Of a stretch of DNA of 64,000 nt, positions 1-8,414 are shown piece by piece. Both the position numbers and the translations under genes were made by a program. The notes beneath the pieces were generated by a model. That model did no database searches. It was not told the DNA's origin and worked only from the letters and a program-made list of their open reading frames with translations. Position 1 is the first letter of the stretch. The number at the start of each line of letters is the position of its first letter. Source of the DNA: Burkholderia sp. NRF60-BP8 (GTDB taxonomy: Bacteria; Pseudomonadota; Gammaproteobacteria; Burkholderiales; Burkholderiaceae); the NCBI RefSeq assembly GCF_001522585.2, contig NZ_CP013374.1, forward strand, positions 787,422-851,421, in the 5' to 3' direction.

Positions 1-1
1 C

Positions 2-223
2 GGCGAAGGGATTCCGGCGGCGCGGCGCGAAGGGTTGTTCCAGCGGCCGCAGCGGCCGATGAGCGTCGGCACGGCGACGAGCGGCGGGCTCGGCCTGTTG
101 ATCGTGCACCGGATGCTGGCGCTCAACGGCAGCGGCATCCGGCTCGTCGACCGGCCCGGGCGCGGCGCGGTGTTCGAGTTTGCGCTGGCGGTGGCGTCGC
201 CGGCGGCGGGCGACGCACGCTGA
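2..223 (+). CDS. Sensor histidine kinase, C-terminal end only (partial)
   Basis: This is the last 73 codons of a gene that begins before the window. The reading frame opens at base 2 with the signature of a GHKL ATPase domain: GEGIP (G1 box), then a LFQ (F-box-like) segment, then GGLGLLIV (G2 box), then a glycine-rich end (RPGRGAVFEFAL). These are known ATP-lid elements of histidine kinases, so the protein is probably the sensor of a two-component system. The input domain and the phospho-accepting histidine lie outside the window. The gene converges on the AraC-type gene at 239 with only 15 bp between them. The signal it senses cannot be inferred. Confidence 0.7.
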   Translation, partial: GEGIPAARREGLFQRPQRPMSVGTATSGGLGLLIVHRMLALNGSGIRLVDRPGRGAVFEFALAVASPAAGDAR

Positions 224-238
224 CCGCGATCGGCGGCG

Positions 239-1339
239 TCATCGGCCGCGCTTGCGCCGCACGTCGCTCGGCGTCGTGCCGGTCCAGCGCTTGAACGCGT
301 GGCGGAATCCCACGGCATCGCTGAAGCCGAGCGTCAGCGCGATGTCCTCGGTGCTGAGCGTGGTCGTGCCGAGGTAGTCGATCGCGAGCGCCTTGCGCAC
401 GCTCGTCAGCAGTTCGCTGTACGACGTGCCTTCGGCTTCGAGCTTGCGGCGCAACGTGCGTGAGGTCATGCACAGGCTTTCGGCGATCGCGTCGATGTCC
501 GGGAATTGTCCCGGCGTGCGGGTGAGCTCCTCGTATACGCGTCGCGTGATACCCGATCGGCTGCGCAATTCGTCGAGCAACTGCGCGCAGTGCGACGACA
601 CCTGCGCGGCGGTGATCGGATTCGCGAGCTGCGGCGCGCGCGTGAGCCAGGCCGCCGGATAGCTGAGCACGTGATGCGGCTGGTCGAACGCGATCGGGCA
701 TTCGAGCGCGTCGGCCAGCAGCGCCCCATGCGGCGGCCGCGGCTGCGCGAACTGCGCGCGCGCGGGCACGCACCATCCGCCCATCACGTCCTTGATGATC
801 GTCACGTGCAGCGCGAACTGCATGTCGATCAGGAAACGGTACAGCGGCTCGTCGAGATCGGGCAGCGCGACTTCGTGGCGGTCCGGAAACAGCCACGACG
901 CGGTGTCGCCGTGTTCGACCCAGCGGATCGGCAGCATCCCGTTCGCGAGCCGATGATATTTGACGGCCGCATCGAACGCGCGCGCGAGCGATTCCGAGCA
1001 CAGCATCGCGTAGCCGTACATGCCGTAGCTCGATGCGTGCAGCAGGCGGCCGACGCGCACGCCGAGGTCGGTGCCGTCGTACCGGCCGACCGCGTTGCGC
1101 GCGGCCGTGAGGAACTGCAGCGGCGACGTGAGCGTGAACGGGTCCGCGACATCGGCCGGCGCGAGGCCGGTGCCGGCGAGCACCGTCGCCGGGTCGAGGC
1201 CGGCTTGCGCGGCCACGTCGACCAGCACGGCCAGCTTGGCCGGCGTGAAGCGCTGCTCGCGCAACGCGTGGGCGGCTTCGGCGTCGGGCAGCCGGGGGGG
1301 ACGGGCGTCCGTCGGTTTCAACAGCGCACTGCGCGACAT
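239..1339 (-). CDS. AraC-family transcriptional regulator
   Basis: The product is about 366 aa. The N-terminal two thirds resemble the arabinose-binding-type domain of OruR/VirS-like AraC regulators, which starts after a segment reading LAVLVDVAAQAGLDP. The C-terminal 100 residues form the double helix-turn-helix (CMTSRTLRRKLEAEGTS, then IALTLGFSDAVGFRHAFKRW), which is diagnostic of the family. I chose the ATG of MSRSALLKP at 1339. An upstream in-frame start at 1381 would add 14 low-complexity residues. It is divergent from the acyl-CoA ligase at 1650 across a 310-bp gap, so it may control that gene. That link is positional inference only. Confidence 0.85.
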   Translation of the reverse strand: MSRSALLKPTDARPPRLPDAEAAHALREQRFTPAKLAVLVDVAAQAGLDPATVLAGTGLAPADVADPFTLTSPLQFLTAARNAVGRYDGTDLGVRVGRLLHASSYGMYGYAMLCSESLARAFDAAVKYHRLANGMLPIRWVEHGDTASWLFPDRHEVALPDLDEPLYRFLIDMQFALHVTIIKDVMGGWCVPARAQFAQPRPPHGALLADALECPIAFDQPHHVLSYPAAWLTRAPQLANPITAAQVSSHCAQLLDELRSRSGITRRVYEELTRTPGQFPDIDAIAESLCMTSRTLRRKLEAEGTSYSELLTSVRKALAIDYLGTTTLSTEDIALTLGFSDAVGFRHAFKRWTGTTPSDVRRKRGR

Positions 1340-1649
1340 GGGGATCCTGCGTCCGAATCGATATCGTTGACGGCTTGCCATTCTGCGCGGGAACGATTCC
1401 GTTCGCCACAGGGTTCACCCTGACGTGCCGACGGGACGGCCCGACCGGACGGGCGTTCGCCGTGCGAAGCGACGTGGGCACCTGCATGCGCGTGTCCGTT
1501 TCGATCATGTTTTCGGCCGGCCGGATCATTTGCAAAGCGCGTCGCGCGGGCGATAGTCGCCGCTCAGGCGGCGGCCCGCGTCCTTCCGGCGTGCAGGCCG
1601 CCGTGCGAACGGCGCGCATGCCGGCGTGCCGTCCCCCGAGGAGCGAGAC
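1340..1649. other. Divergent intergenic region between AraC regulator and acyl-CoA ligase
   Basis: This 310-bp gap contains no convincing gene. It holds a GGCCGGCC-centred palindromic patch near 1512-1522 flanked by ATCAT segments, and the Shine-Dalgarno sequence GAGGAGCG ahead of the ligase start at 1650. It must carry both divergent promoters, but I cannot assign -35/-10 elements with confidence. Confidence 0.4.
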
Positions 1650-3284
1650 ATGACGAACAGACACTGGACCGGGTCGTACGGCTCGATCCCCGCCGAGATC
1701 GACGCCGATCGCCATCCTTCCGTCAGCGCGCTGCTGGACGACGCGATGCGCCGCTTCGCCGAGCGTCCGGCGTTCCATGCGTTCGGCCGCACGCTCACCT
1801 ATGCCGACGTCGACCGCCTGTCGACCGCGCTGGCCGCGTATCTGCAGCAGGTCGTCGGCGTGCGCAAGGGCGATCGCGTCGCCGTGATGCTGCCCAACGT
1901 GCTGGCGTTTCCGGTCGTGTTCGTCGCCGTCGCGAAGATCGGCGCGATCCAGGTCAACGTGAATCCGCACTACACCGCGCGCGAGCTCGAGCATCAGCTC
2001 AACGACGCGGGAGTCGAGGCGGCGGTCGTCTGCGGCGGGTCGATGGGCACGTTCGCGGAGGTGGTCGGCGGCACGCGCGTGCGCACCGTGCTGAGCGTGG
2101 GGCGCGAGGATCTCGGCGTCGTCGATGCGCCGGCCGGCACGTGCGACGCACTGCCGCCCGGTTCGACCGCGCTCGCGCAAGCCATCGCCGCCGGCGAATC
2201 GCTCGCGTGCGAGCCGGTTGCGCTGAGCGGCGCGGACCTGTTGCTGCTGCAATACACGGGTGGCACGACCGGCCTGTCGAAGGGCGCGGCGCTGTCGCAT
2301 CGCAACCTCGTCGCGAACATCGCGCAGTTCGCGGCGATCGTGCCGGATGCGCGCCAGCCGGGCGAAGAGGTCGTCGTCACCGCGATCCCGCTGTATCACA
2401 TCTTCGCGCTGACGGTGAACTTCCTGTCCTACTTCGCGATCGGCGCGCAGAACTGGCTCGTCGCGAATCCGCGCGACATGGACGGGTTCGTCGACGTGCT
2501 GAAGGCCGCGCGGCCGACGGTGTTCGTCGGCGTGAACACAATGTACGCGGGGCTTGCCGGCCATCCGCGCCTGAAGGAGGTCGACTGGTCGCGGCTGAAG
2601 CTGTCGGCCGGCGGCGGCGCGGCGGTGATCGACGTGATCTCGTCGCGCTGGAAGGCGGTGACGGGCAATTTCATCCGCGAGGGCTACGGGCTGTCGGAAA
2701 CGTCGCCGGTCGTGTCGTTCAACCCGCAATCGATCGACCGGTTCACGGGCACCACGGGCCTGCCGCTGCCGTCGACCGACGTGAAGCTGCTCGACGAGCA
2801 GGATCGCGAGGTGGCGATCGGCGAAGCGGGCGAGATCTGCGTGAAGGGGCCGCAAGTGATGAGCGGCTACTGGCAGAAGCCGGACGCGAATGCGGCCGCG
2901 TTCACGGCGGACGGCTATTTCCGCACCGGCGACGTCGGCGTGTTCGACGCGGCCGGCTTCCTGCGGATCGTCGACCGCAAGAAGGACATGATCATCGTGT
3001 CGGGCTTCAACGTGTATCCGAACGAGGTGGAAGCGGTGGCGACCGCGCTGCCGGGCGTGGCCGAATGCGCGTGCATCGGCGTGCCGGACCCGCGCACGGG
3101 CGAGGCCGTCAAACTGTTCGTGGTGCTGGCGCCGGACGCCGACGTGACGGAAGCGCAGATCGTTACCCATTGCCGCGCGAGCCTGGCCGCGTACAAGGTG
3201 CCGAAGTGGGTTCGATTCGTCGACCGGTTGCCGAAGTCGACGGTCGGCAAGATCCTGCGCCGCGAACTCAGCCGCACCGACTGA
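1650..3284 (+). CDS. Long-chain fatty-acid--CoA ligase (AMP-dependent synthetase)
   Basis: This 544-aa enzyme activates a carboxylic acid to its CoA thioester through an acyl-adenylate. Motifs of the ANL superfamily are present in order: the P-loop YTGGTTGLSKG near residue 202, the IPLYH segment, GYGLSETS near 345, GYFRTGDVG near 427, the hinge DRKKDMIIVSGFNVYPNE, and the C-terminal catalytic lysine in STVGKILRREL. Length and motif order match FadD-type medium/long-chain ligases. The ATG at 1650 is preceded by GAGGAGCG at good spacing, so the upstream in-frame ATG at 1626 is less likely. The operon at 4.8-10.5 kb would oxidise such acyl-CoAs. The exact chain-length preference cannot be read. 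Confidence 0.9.
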   Translation: MTNRHWTGSYGSIPAEIDADRHPSVSALLDDAMRRFAERPAFHAFGRTLTYADVDRLSTALAAYLQQVVGVRKGDRVAVMLPNVLAFPVVFVAVAKIGAIQVNVNPHYTARELEHQLNDAGVEAAVVCGGSMGTFAEVVGGTRVRTVLSVGREDLGVVDAPAGTCDALPPGSTALAQAIAAGESLACEPVALSGADLLLLQYTGGTTGLSKGAALSHRNLVANIAQFAAIVPDARQPGEEVVVTAIPLYHIFALTVNFLSYFAIGAQNWLVANPRDMDGFVDVLKAARPTVFVGVNTMYAGLAGHPRLKEVDWSRLKLSAGGGAAVIDVISSRWKAVTGNFIREGYGLSETSPVVSFNPQSIDRFTGTTGLPLPSTDVKLLDEQDREVAIGEAGEICVKGPQVMSGYWQKPDANAAAFTADGYFRTGDVGVFDAAGFLRIVDRKKDMIIVSGFNVYPNEVEAVATALPGVAECACIGVPDPRTGEAVKLFVVLAPDADVTEAQIVTHCRASLAAYKVPKWVRFVDRLPKSTVGKILRRELSRTD

Positions 3285-3397
3285 TGAGGGCGACGCGTCG
3301 CGCGGCCGCGGCTGCGCGGCCCGGTGCGCGGAAAGCCACGAAGGCGGCGCGCGGGCCGCTCAAGTACAATGCGCTCGGTTCGATCGACGGGGACGCG

Positions 3398-4444
3398 ATG
3401 ACCGGCTCAGATCCACTTTCCGCCCGGCCCGGGCGTGCGCTGCCGTCGCCGAGCGCGACGGTGCCGATCTCGCTCGTCAACGGCTTTCTCGCGAGCGCGG
3501 GCGTGCAGCGCGACGTGGTCGAACGCTACCTGCGCGGCGCCGGCATTCCGATCGAGCTGCTCGGCGAGCTGCACGCGCGCGTGACGGAGGAACAGTTCTC
3601 GACGCTGTACCGCACGCTCGCGATCGATCTCGACGACGAGATGCCCGGCATCTTCTCGCGCCCGCTGCGCGGCGGCACGCTGAAGTATCTGTGCCTGAGC
3701 CTGCTCGATGCGCGCAACCTCGAAACGGCGCTGCATCGTTTCGGGCAATTCTTCCATATCTTGCTCGACGACTTCTTCGTCGAATCGAAGCGCGACGATC
3801 TCGTCGCGCAGGTGCTGCTGCGCCCGAACGAGGCCATCGGGCCGATCGGCGCGCTCGGCCAGGAGCTGATGCTCAAGCTCGTGCACGGCGTATGCTCCTG
3901 GCTGATCGGGCAGAAAATTCCGCTGCTGCAGATCGAGTTCGCGTGCCCGCGGCCCCGCCACGCGGTCGATCACCTGTACTTCTTCACCGGCGCGGTGCAG
4001 TTCGACCGCGAGCGCACGCTGATGCGCTTCAGCGCCGATTACCTCGACGCGCCGATCCGGCAGAGCAAGCGCAACCTGCGCAAATTCCTCGCGCGCGCGC
4101 CCGGCGACTGGATCTTCGAATCGTTCAGCGAACAGCTCGTGTGCCATCGGGTGCGGCAGTACCTGTCGGCGGCGCTGCCGGATCTGCCCGTGATCGACCA
4201 GGCGGCCGAGCACCTGCATTGTTCGGTGCGGACGCTGAGCCGCCATCTGGCCGCCGAAGGGACGACGTTCCAGGTGCTGAAGGACGAACTGCGGCGCGAT
4301 ATCGCGATCCAGCGGCTGACCGATACGCCCGACACGATCGCCGCGATCGGCGCGGATATCGGCTTCGACGACCCGAGCGCGTTTCATCGCGCGTTCCGGC
4401 ACTGGACCGGCAGTACGCCGGGGACGTATCGGCGCCGGGCGTGA
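3398..4444 (+). CDS. AraC-family transcriptional regulator (OruR/VirS type)
   Basis: The product is 348 aa, with the arabinose-binding-like N-terminal domain of OruR/VirS regulators (PISLVNGFLASAGV near residue 22) and a C-terminal AraC DNA-binding domain (LHCSVRTLSRHLAAEGTTF, then IGADIGFDDPSAFHRAFRHWTG). The reading frame is open far upstream, but those codons overlap the ligase gene in another frame. The first sensible ATG is at 3398, 113 bp after the ligase stop. The gene lies between the ligase and the beta-oxidation operon in the same orientation, so it may regulate fatty-acid use. That is inference from position. Confidence 0.85.
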   Translation: MTGSDPLSARPGRALPSPSATVPISLVNGFLASAGVQRDVVERYLRGAGIPIELLGELHARVTEEQFSTLYRTLAIDLDDEMPGIFSRPLRGGTLKYLCLSLLDARNLETALHRFGQFFHILLDDFFVESKRDDLVAQVLLRPNEAIGPIGALGQELMLKLVHGVCSWLIGQKIPLLQIEFACPRPRHAVDHLYFFTGAVQFDRERTLMRFSADYLDAPIRQSKRNLRKFLARAPGDWIFESFSEQLVCHRVRQYLSAALPDLPVIDQAAEHLHCSVRTLSRHLAAEGTTFQVLKDELRRDIAIQRLTDTPDTIAAIGADIGFDDPSAFHRAFRHWTGSTPGTYRRRA

Positions 4445-4493
4445 TGCGGGCGCGGGGTTGAGCGTCGCGGATTCGCGCGTGCACGGATTCAAT

Positions 4494-4558
4494 CCCATAA
4501 CCGGCTCCTTTTGTGGTTTTCACGGCCGGTTTTTGAGCGGACACTCCCATAACCGGCT
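4494..4558 (+). repeat. Two direct copies of CCCATAACCGGCT, 52 bp apart
   Basis: The copies occupy 4494-4506 and 4546-4558, each followed by a CCTT run. They are identical over 13 bases and lie in the intergenic region ahead of the acyl-CoA dehydrogenase operon. The function is unknown. They could be regulator sites or remnants of a small dispersed repeat. Confidence 0.6.
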
Positions 4559-4748
4559 TCCTTCGTCGCGCGAGCCGGGCAGGCGCGCGTGCCGCCGGTC
4601 GTTTCCTGTTGGCGCGCATCACCGCGATTGCCGATACCGACGAACCGGGCGCCGACGCCCGTCCGGCGGGCGTTCGCCGCCGGGGAGGTGGTGTCCGCCG
4701 GCACGCGACGTGGCCGGTTTTGTCACCATGTGGGCCGGATATGACAAT

Positions 4749-4764
4749 GGGCATCCGGATGCCC
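4749..4764. promoter_or_regulatory. Perfect 16-bp palindrome (GGGCATCC/GGATGCCC)
   Basis: The palindrome has no central spacer and lies 98 bp upstream of the acyl-CoA dehydrogenase start. This is a reasonable position for an operator or activator site. No regulator can be named from sequence alone. Confidence 0.35.
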
Positions 4765-4861
4765 GGCGTTAGGATGGCCCATCGCGTCGCCCGGCTTGGC
4801 CGGTTTTGCCGTATCGGACCCCGTGGCGCCCCCTATTCACCGCCTGATTGGAACATCGACC

Positions 4862-6652
4862 ATGAGCTATAACGCCCCCGTCAAGGACATGCTGTTCGTG
4901 CTGAAGGAACTCGCGGGTATCGACGCCATTGCGCAGTTGCCGGGCTTCGAGGATGCGGGTTACGACACGGCGCAGGCCGTGCTGGACGAGTCCGCGAAAT
5001 TCTGCGGCGAGGTGCTGGCGCCGCTGAACGTCGAAGGCGACCGCAACCCCAGCAGCTGGAAGGACGGCGTCGTGACCGCGACGCCGGGCTTCGGCGAAGC
5101 GTTCCGTCAGTTCGTCGAAGGCGGCTGGCAGGGGCTGCAGCATCCGGCCGAATACGGCGGCCAGGGGCTGCCGAAGCTGATCGCGACGCCGTGCATCGAG
5201 ATGCTGAACGCGTCGAACCTGTCGTTCGCGCTGTGCCCGCTGCTCACCGACGGCGCGATCGAGGCGCTGCTGACGGCCGGCACCGACGAGCAGAAGCAGC
5301 GCTACGTGCCGAAGCTGATCTCGGGCGAATGGACCGGCACGATGAACCTGACCGAGCCGCAAGCCGGCTCGGATCTCGCGCTGGTGCGCTCGCGCGCCGA
5401 GCCGCAGGGCGACGGCACGTACAAGGTGTTCGGCACGAAGATCTTCATCACGTGGGGCGAGCACGACATGGCGGACAACATCGTCCACCTGGTGCTGGCG
5501 CGCACGCCGAACGCGCCGGAAGGCGTGAAGGGCATCTCGCTGTTCATCGTGCCGAAGTTCCTGGTCAACGACGACGGCTCGCTCGGCGCGCGCAACGACG
5601 TGCACTGCGTGTCGATCGAACACAAGCTCGGGATCAAGGCGAGCCCGACGGCGGTGCTGCAATACGGCGATCACGGCGGTGCGATCGGCTATCTCGTGGG
5701 CGAGGAGAACCGCGGCCTCGAATACATGTTCATCATGATGAACGCGGCGCGCTTCGGCGTCGGGATGCAAGGGATCGGCGTGGCCGACCGCGCGTACCGG
5801 AAGGCGGCCGAATTCGCGAAGGAACGCGTGCAGAGCCGTCCGGTGGACGGCTCGGCCAAGCAGTCGGTGACGATCATCCATCACCCGGACGTGCGCCGGA
5901 TGTTGGGCACGATGCGTGCGCTGACCGAAGGCGCGCGGGCGCTCGCGTATGTGGCTGCCGCGCACAGCGACATCGCCCATCGCCATCCGGACGAGGCGAC
6001 GCGCGCGCGTCATCAGGCCATCTACGAATACCTGGTGCCGGTGGTGAAGGGCTGGAGCACGGAGATGGTGAACGACGTCGCGAGCCTGGGCGTGCAGGTG
6101 CACGGCGGGATGGGTTTCATCGAGGAGACGGGCGCGGCGCAGTACTACCGCGACGCGCGGATCCTGGCGATCTACGAAGGGACGACCGCGATTCAGGCGA
6201 ACGACCTGGTCGGCCGCAAGACGATGCGCGACGGCGGCGCGGTGGCGAAGGCGCTGATTGCGGAGATCGGCGACACGGTCGCGGCGCTCGGCAAGATCGA
6301 CGGTGCGGCGGCCGCTTCGATGAAGGCGCAACTGGAGAAGGGGGCGCGCGCGTTGTCGGCGGTGGTCGACTACGTGCTGGCGAACACGAAGCAGGACCCG
6401 AACGCGGTGTTCGCGGGCAGCGTCCCGTACCTGAAGCTGGCGGGCGTCGTGCTGTGCGGGTGGCAGATGGCGCGCGCGCTGGTGGCCGCGCACGCGAACC
6501 GCGCGAACGACGTCGCGTTCTTCGACGCGAAGATCGCGATCGCACAATGCTATGCGGAGCACGTGCTGGTGCAGGCGGGCGCGCTCGAAGCGTCGATCGT
6601 CGGCGCGAAGGGCAACGAGAGCGTGCTCGCGTTGACGGAAGACCAGTTCTGA
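4862..6652 (+). CDS. Acyl-CoA dehydrogenase with C-terminal extension (DmdC-like branch)
   Basis: This 596-aa FAD enzyme catalyses alpha,beta-dehydrogenation of an acyl-CoA. It is longer than classical 380-aa dehydrogenases and matches the branch with an extra C-terminal helical domain. Visible family motifs are TMNLTEPQAGSDL, the FAD-contacting GTKIFITWGEHD region, and RILAIYEGTTAIQANDL near residue 440. The start at 4862 (MSYNAPVKDM) matches family N-termini. An earlier in-frame start at 4796 lacks support. It is the first gene of a four-gene operon with ETF-ubiquinone oxidoreductase (40-bp gap), thiolase and hydroxyacyl-CoA dehydrogenase. An enoyl-CoA hydratase is not in the cluster. Confidence 0.92.
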   Translation: MSYNAPVKDMLFVLKELAGIDAIAQLPGFEDAGYDTAQAVLDESAKFCGEVLAPLNVEGDRNPSSWKDGVVTATPGFGEAFRQFVEGGWQGLQHPAEYGGQGLPKLIATPCIEMLNASNLSFALCPLLTDGAIEALLTAGTDEQKQRYVPKLISGEWTGTMNLTEPQAGSDLALVRSRAEPQGDGTYKVFGTKIFITWGEHDMADNIVHLVLARTPNAPEGVKGISLFIVPKFLVNDDGSLGARNDVHCVSIEHKLGIKASPTAVLQYGDHGGAIGYLVGEENRGLEYMFIMMNAARFGVGMQGIGVADRAYRKAAEFAKERVQSRPVDGSAKQSVTIIHHPDVRRMLGTMRALTEGARALAYVAAAHSDIAHRHPDEATRARHQAIYEYLVPVVKGWSTEMVNDVASLGVQVHGGMGFIEETGAAQYYRDARILAIYEGTTAIQANDLVGRKTMRDGGAVAKALIAEIGDTVAALGKIDGAAAASMKAQLEKGARALSAVVDYVLANTKQDPNAVFAGSVPYLKLAGVVLCGWQMARALVAAHANRANDVAFFDAKIAIAQCYAEHVLVQAGALEASIVGAKGNESVLALTEDQF

Positions 6653-6691
6653 CCGGCTGACGGTCGGGATGCAGCAGGAGGAGACAGGATT

Positions 6692-8365
6692 TTGACCACA
6701 CAGGACTTGCTCGCGCAATACGGCCCGCGCGAATCGATGGAATACGACGTCGTGATCGTCGGCGGCGGCCCCGCCGGGCTGTCGGCGGCGATCCGGCTCA
6801 AGCAGCTGGCCGCCGAGAAAGGCACCGAGATCGGCGTGTGCGTGCTCGAGAAGGGTTCCGAGATCGGCGCGCACATCCTGTCGGGCGCAGTGATGGACCC
6901 GCGCGCGATCACCGAGCTGTTTCCCGACTGGAAGGCGCGCGGCGCACCGCTCGATGTCGAGGTCACGGAAGACCGCTTCCTGTTCCTGTCCGAGAAAAGC
7001 GCAGTGACCACGCCGAACTGGGCGCTGCCGGACAACTTCAAGAACCACGGCAACTACGTGATTTCGCTGGGCAACGTCACGCGCTGGCTCGGCCAGCAGG
7101 CCGAGGCGCTCGGCGTCGAGATCTTCCCGGGCTTCCCTGCTGCCGAGATTCTCTACAACGACGACGGCTCGGTCAAAGGCGTCGCGACCGGCAACATGGG
7201 CGTGGGCAAGGACGGCGAGCCGACCGAGAACTTCCAGCTCGGCATGGAGCTGCACGCGAAGTACACGCTGTTCGCCGAAGGCTGCCGCGGGCATCTCGGC
7301 CGCCAGCTGATCACGAAATTCAAGCTCGACGCGAACGCCGATCCGCAGGCGTACGGGATCGGCATCAAGGAGCTGTGGGAAATCGATCCGGCCAAGCACA
7401 AGCCGGGCCTCGTGATCCACACGGCCGGCTGGCCGCTGAAGTCGGATACGTACGGCGGCTCGTTCCTGTATCACATGGACAACAACCAGGTCGTGGTCGG
7501 CTTCGTGGTGGGCCTGGGCTACACGAACCCGTACCTGTCGCCGTTCGAGGAATTCCAGCGCTACAAGACGCATCCGTCGATCCGCGCATTCCTCGAAGGC
7601 GGCAAGCGCGTGTCGTACGGCGCGCGCGCGATCACGGCCGGCGGTCTGCTGTCGTTGCCGAAGACGGTGTTCCCGGGCGGCGCGCTGATCGGCGACGACG
7701 CGGGCTTCCTGAACGCGTCGCGGATTAAGGGCAGCCACGCGGCGATCAAAACGGGCATGCTCGCAGCCGACGCCGCATTCGACGCGGTGCAGGCAGGCCG
7801 GCAGTCGGACGAACTCAACGCGTACCCGGACGCGTTCAAGCAATCGTGGCTGTACACGGAGCTGTACCGCGCGCGCAACTTCAAGCAGTGGATGGCCAAG
7901 GGCCTGTACCTCGGCACGCTGATGGTCGGCATCGAGCAGAAGGTGATGGGCGGCAACGTGCCGTGGACGCTGCATCACCAGCATGCGGACCACGAGATGC
8001 TGAAGCCGGCGTCGCAGTGCGAGCCGATCGCGTATCCGAAGCCGGACGGCAAGCTGACGTTCGATCGCCTCTCGTCGGTGTTCATCTCGAACACGAACCA
8101 CGAGGAGAACCAGCCGGCGCACCTGACGCTGAAGGACGCGAGCGTGCCGGTGAACGTGAACCTGCGCACGTACGCGGGGCCGGAGGCGCGGTTCTGCCCG
8201 GCGGCGGTGTACGAGTTCGTGAAGAACGACGACGGCAGCGAGCGGCTCGTGATCAACGCGCAGAACTGCGTGCACTGCAAGACCTGCGACATCAAGGACC
8301 CGGCGCAGAACATCGTGTGGGTCACGCCCGAAGGCGGCGGCGGGCCGAATTATCCGAACATGTAA
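6692..8365 (+). CDS. Electron-transfer flavoprotein-ubiquinone oxidoreductase (TTG start)
   Basis: This 557-aa membrane-associated enzyme passes electrons from ETF, reduced by acyl-CoA dehydrogenases, to ubiquinone. The N-terminal FAD-binding motif DVVIVGGGPAGLSAA is near residue 17. The C-terminal [4Fe-4S] domain has an upstream cysteine in ARFCPAA and the cluster NCVHCKTC near residue 525, then the family ending GGGGPNYP. The length is normal for ETF-QO. The best start is a TTG at 6692, about 8 bases after AGGAGGAG. The next ATG, at 6737, would remove residues before the dinucleotide fold and has no comparable ribosome site. Its place directly after the acyl-CoA dehydrogenase links that enzyme to the respiratory chain. 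Confidence 0.93.
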   Translation: MTTQDLLAQYGPRESMEYDVVIVGGGPAGLSAAIRLKQLAAEKGTEIGVCVLEKGSEIGAHILSGAVMDPRAITELFPDWKARGAPLDVEVTEDRFLFLSEKSAVTTPNWALPDNFKNHGNYVISLGNVTRWLGQQAEALGVEIFPGFPAAEILYNDDGSVKGVATGNMGVGKDGEPTENFQLGMELHAKYTLFAEGCRGHLGRQLITKFKLDANADPQAYGIGIKELWEIDPAKHKPGLVIHTAGWPLKSDTYGGSFLYHMDNNQVVVGFVVGLGYTNPYLSPFEEFQRYKTHPSIRAFLEGGKRVSYGARAITAGGLLSLPKTVFPGGALIGDDAGFLNASRIKGSHAAIKTGMLAADAAFDAVQAGRQSDELNAYPDAFKQSWLYTELYRARNFKQWMAKGLYLGTLMVGIEQKVMGGNVPWTLHHQHADHEMLKPASQCEPIAYPKPDGKLTFDRLSSVFISNTNHEENQPAHLTLKDASVPVNVNLRTYAGPEARFCPAAVYEFVKNDDGSERLVINAQNCVHCKTCDIKDPAQNIVWVTPEGGGGPNYPNM

Positions 8366-8414
8366 CGCAACGCATCCCCGCGCCCCGTGGGCGTGAACGA
8401 ACCGGAGTGAGACG

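Larger units (their letters stand above)
4445..4861. other. Intergenic region with short repeats upstream of the beta-oxidation operon
   Basis: This 417-bp gap has no credible gene. It contains two direct copies of CCCATAACCGGCT (4494-4506 and 4546-4558), several copies of GGCCGGTTTT, a perfect 16-bp palindrome GGGCATCC/GGATGCCC at 4749-4764, and a TTGTCA-N16-TGACAA inverted pair at 4720-4747. The promoter and operators of the downstream operon should be here. Confidence 0.5.

Noticed and set aside
123..3170. A 1015-codon open frame on the minus strand
   Set aside because: It is the antisense shadow of the ligase gene and of the AraC gene in another frame. It is Arg/His/Ala-rich with no family features.
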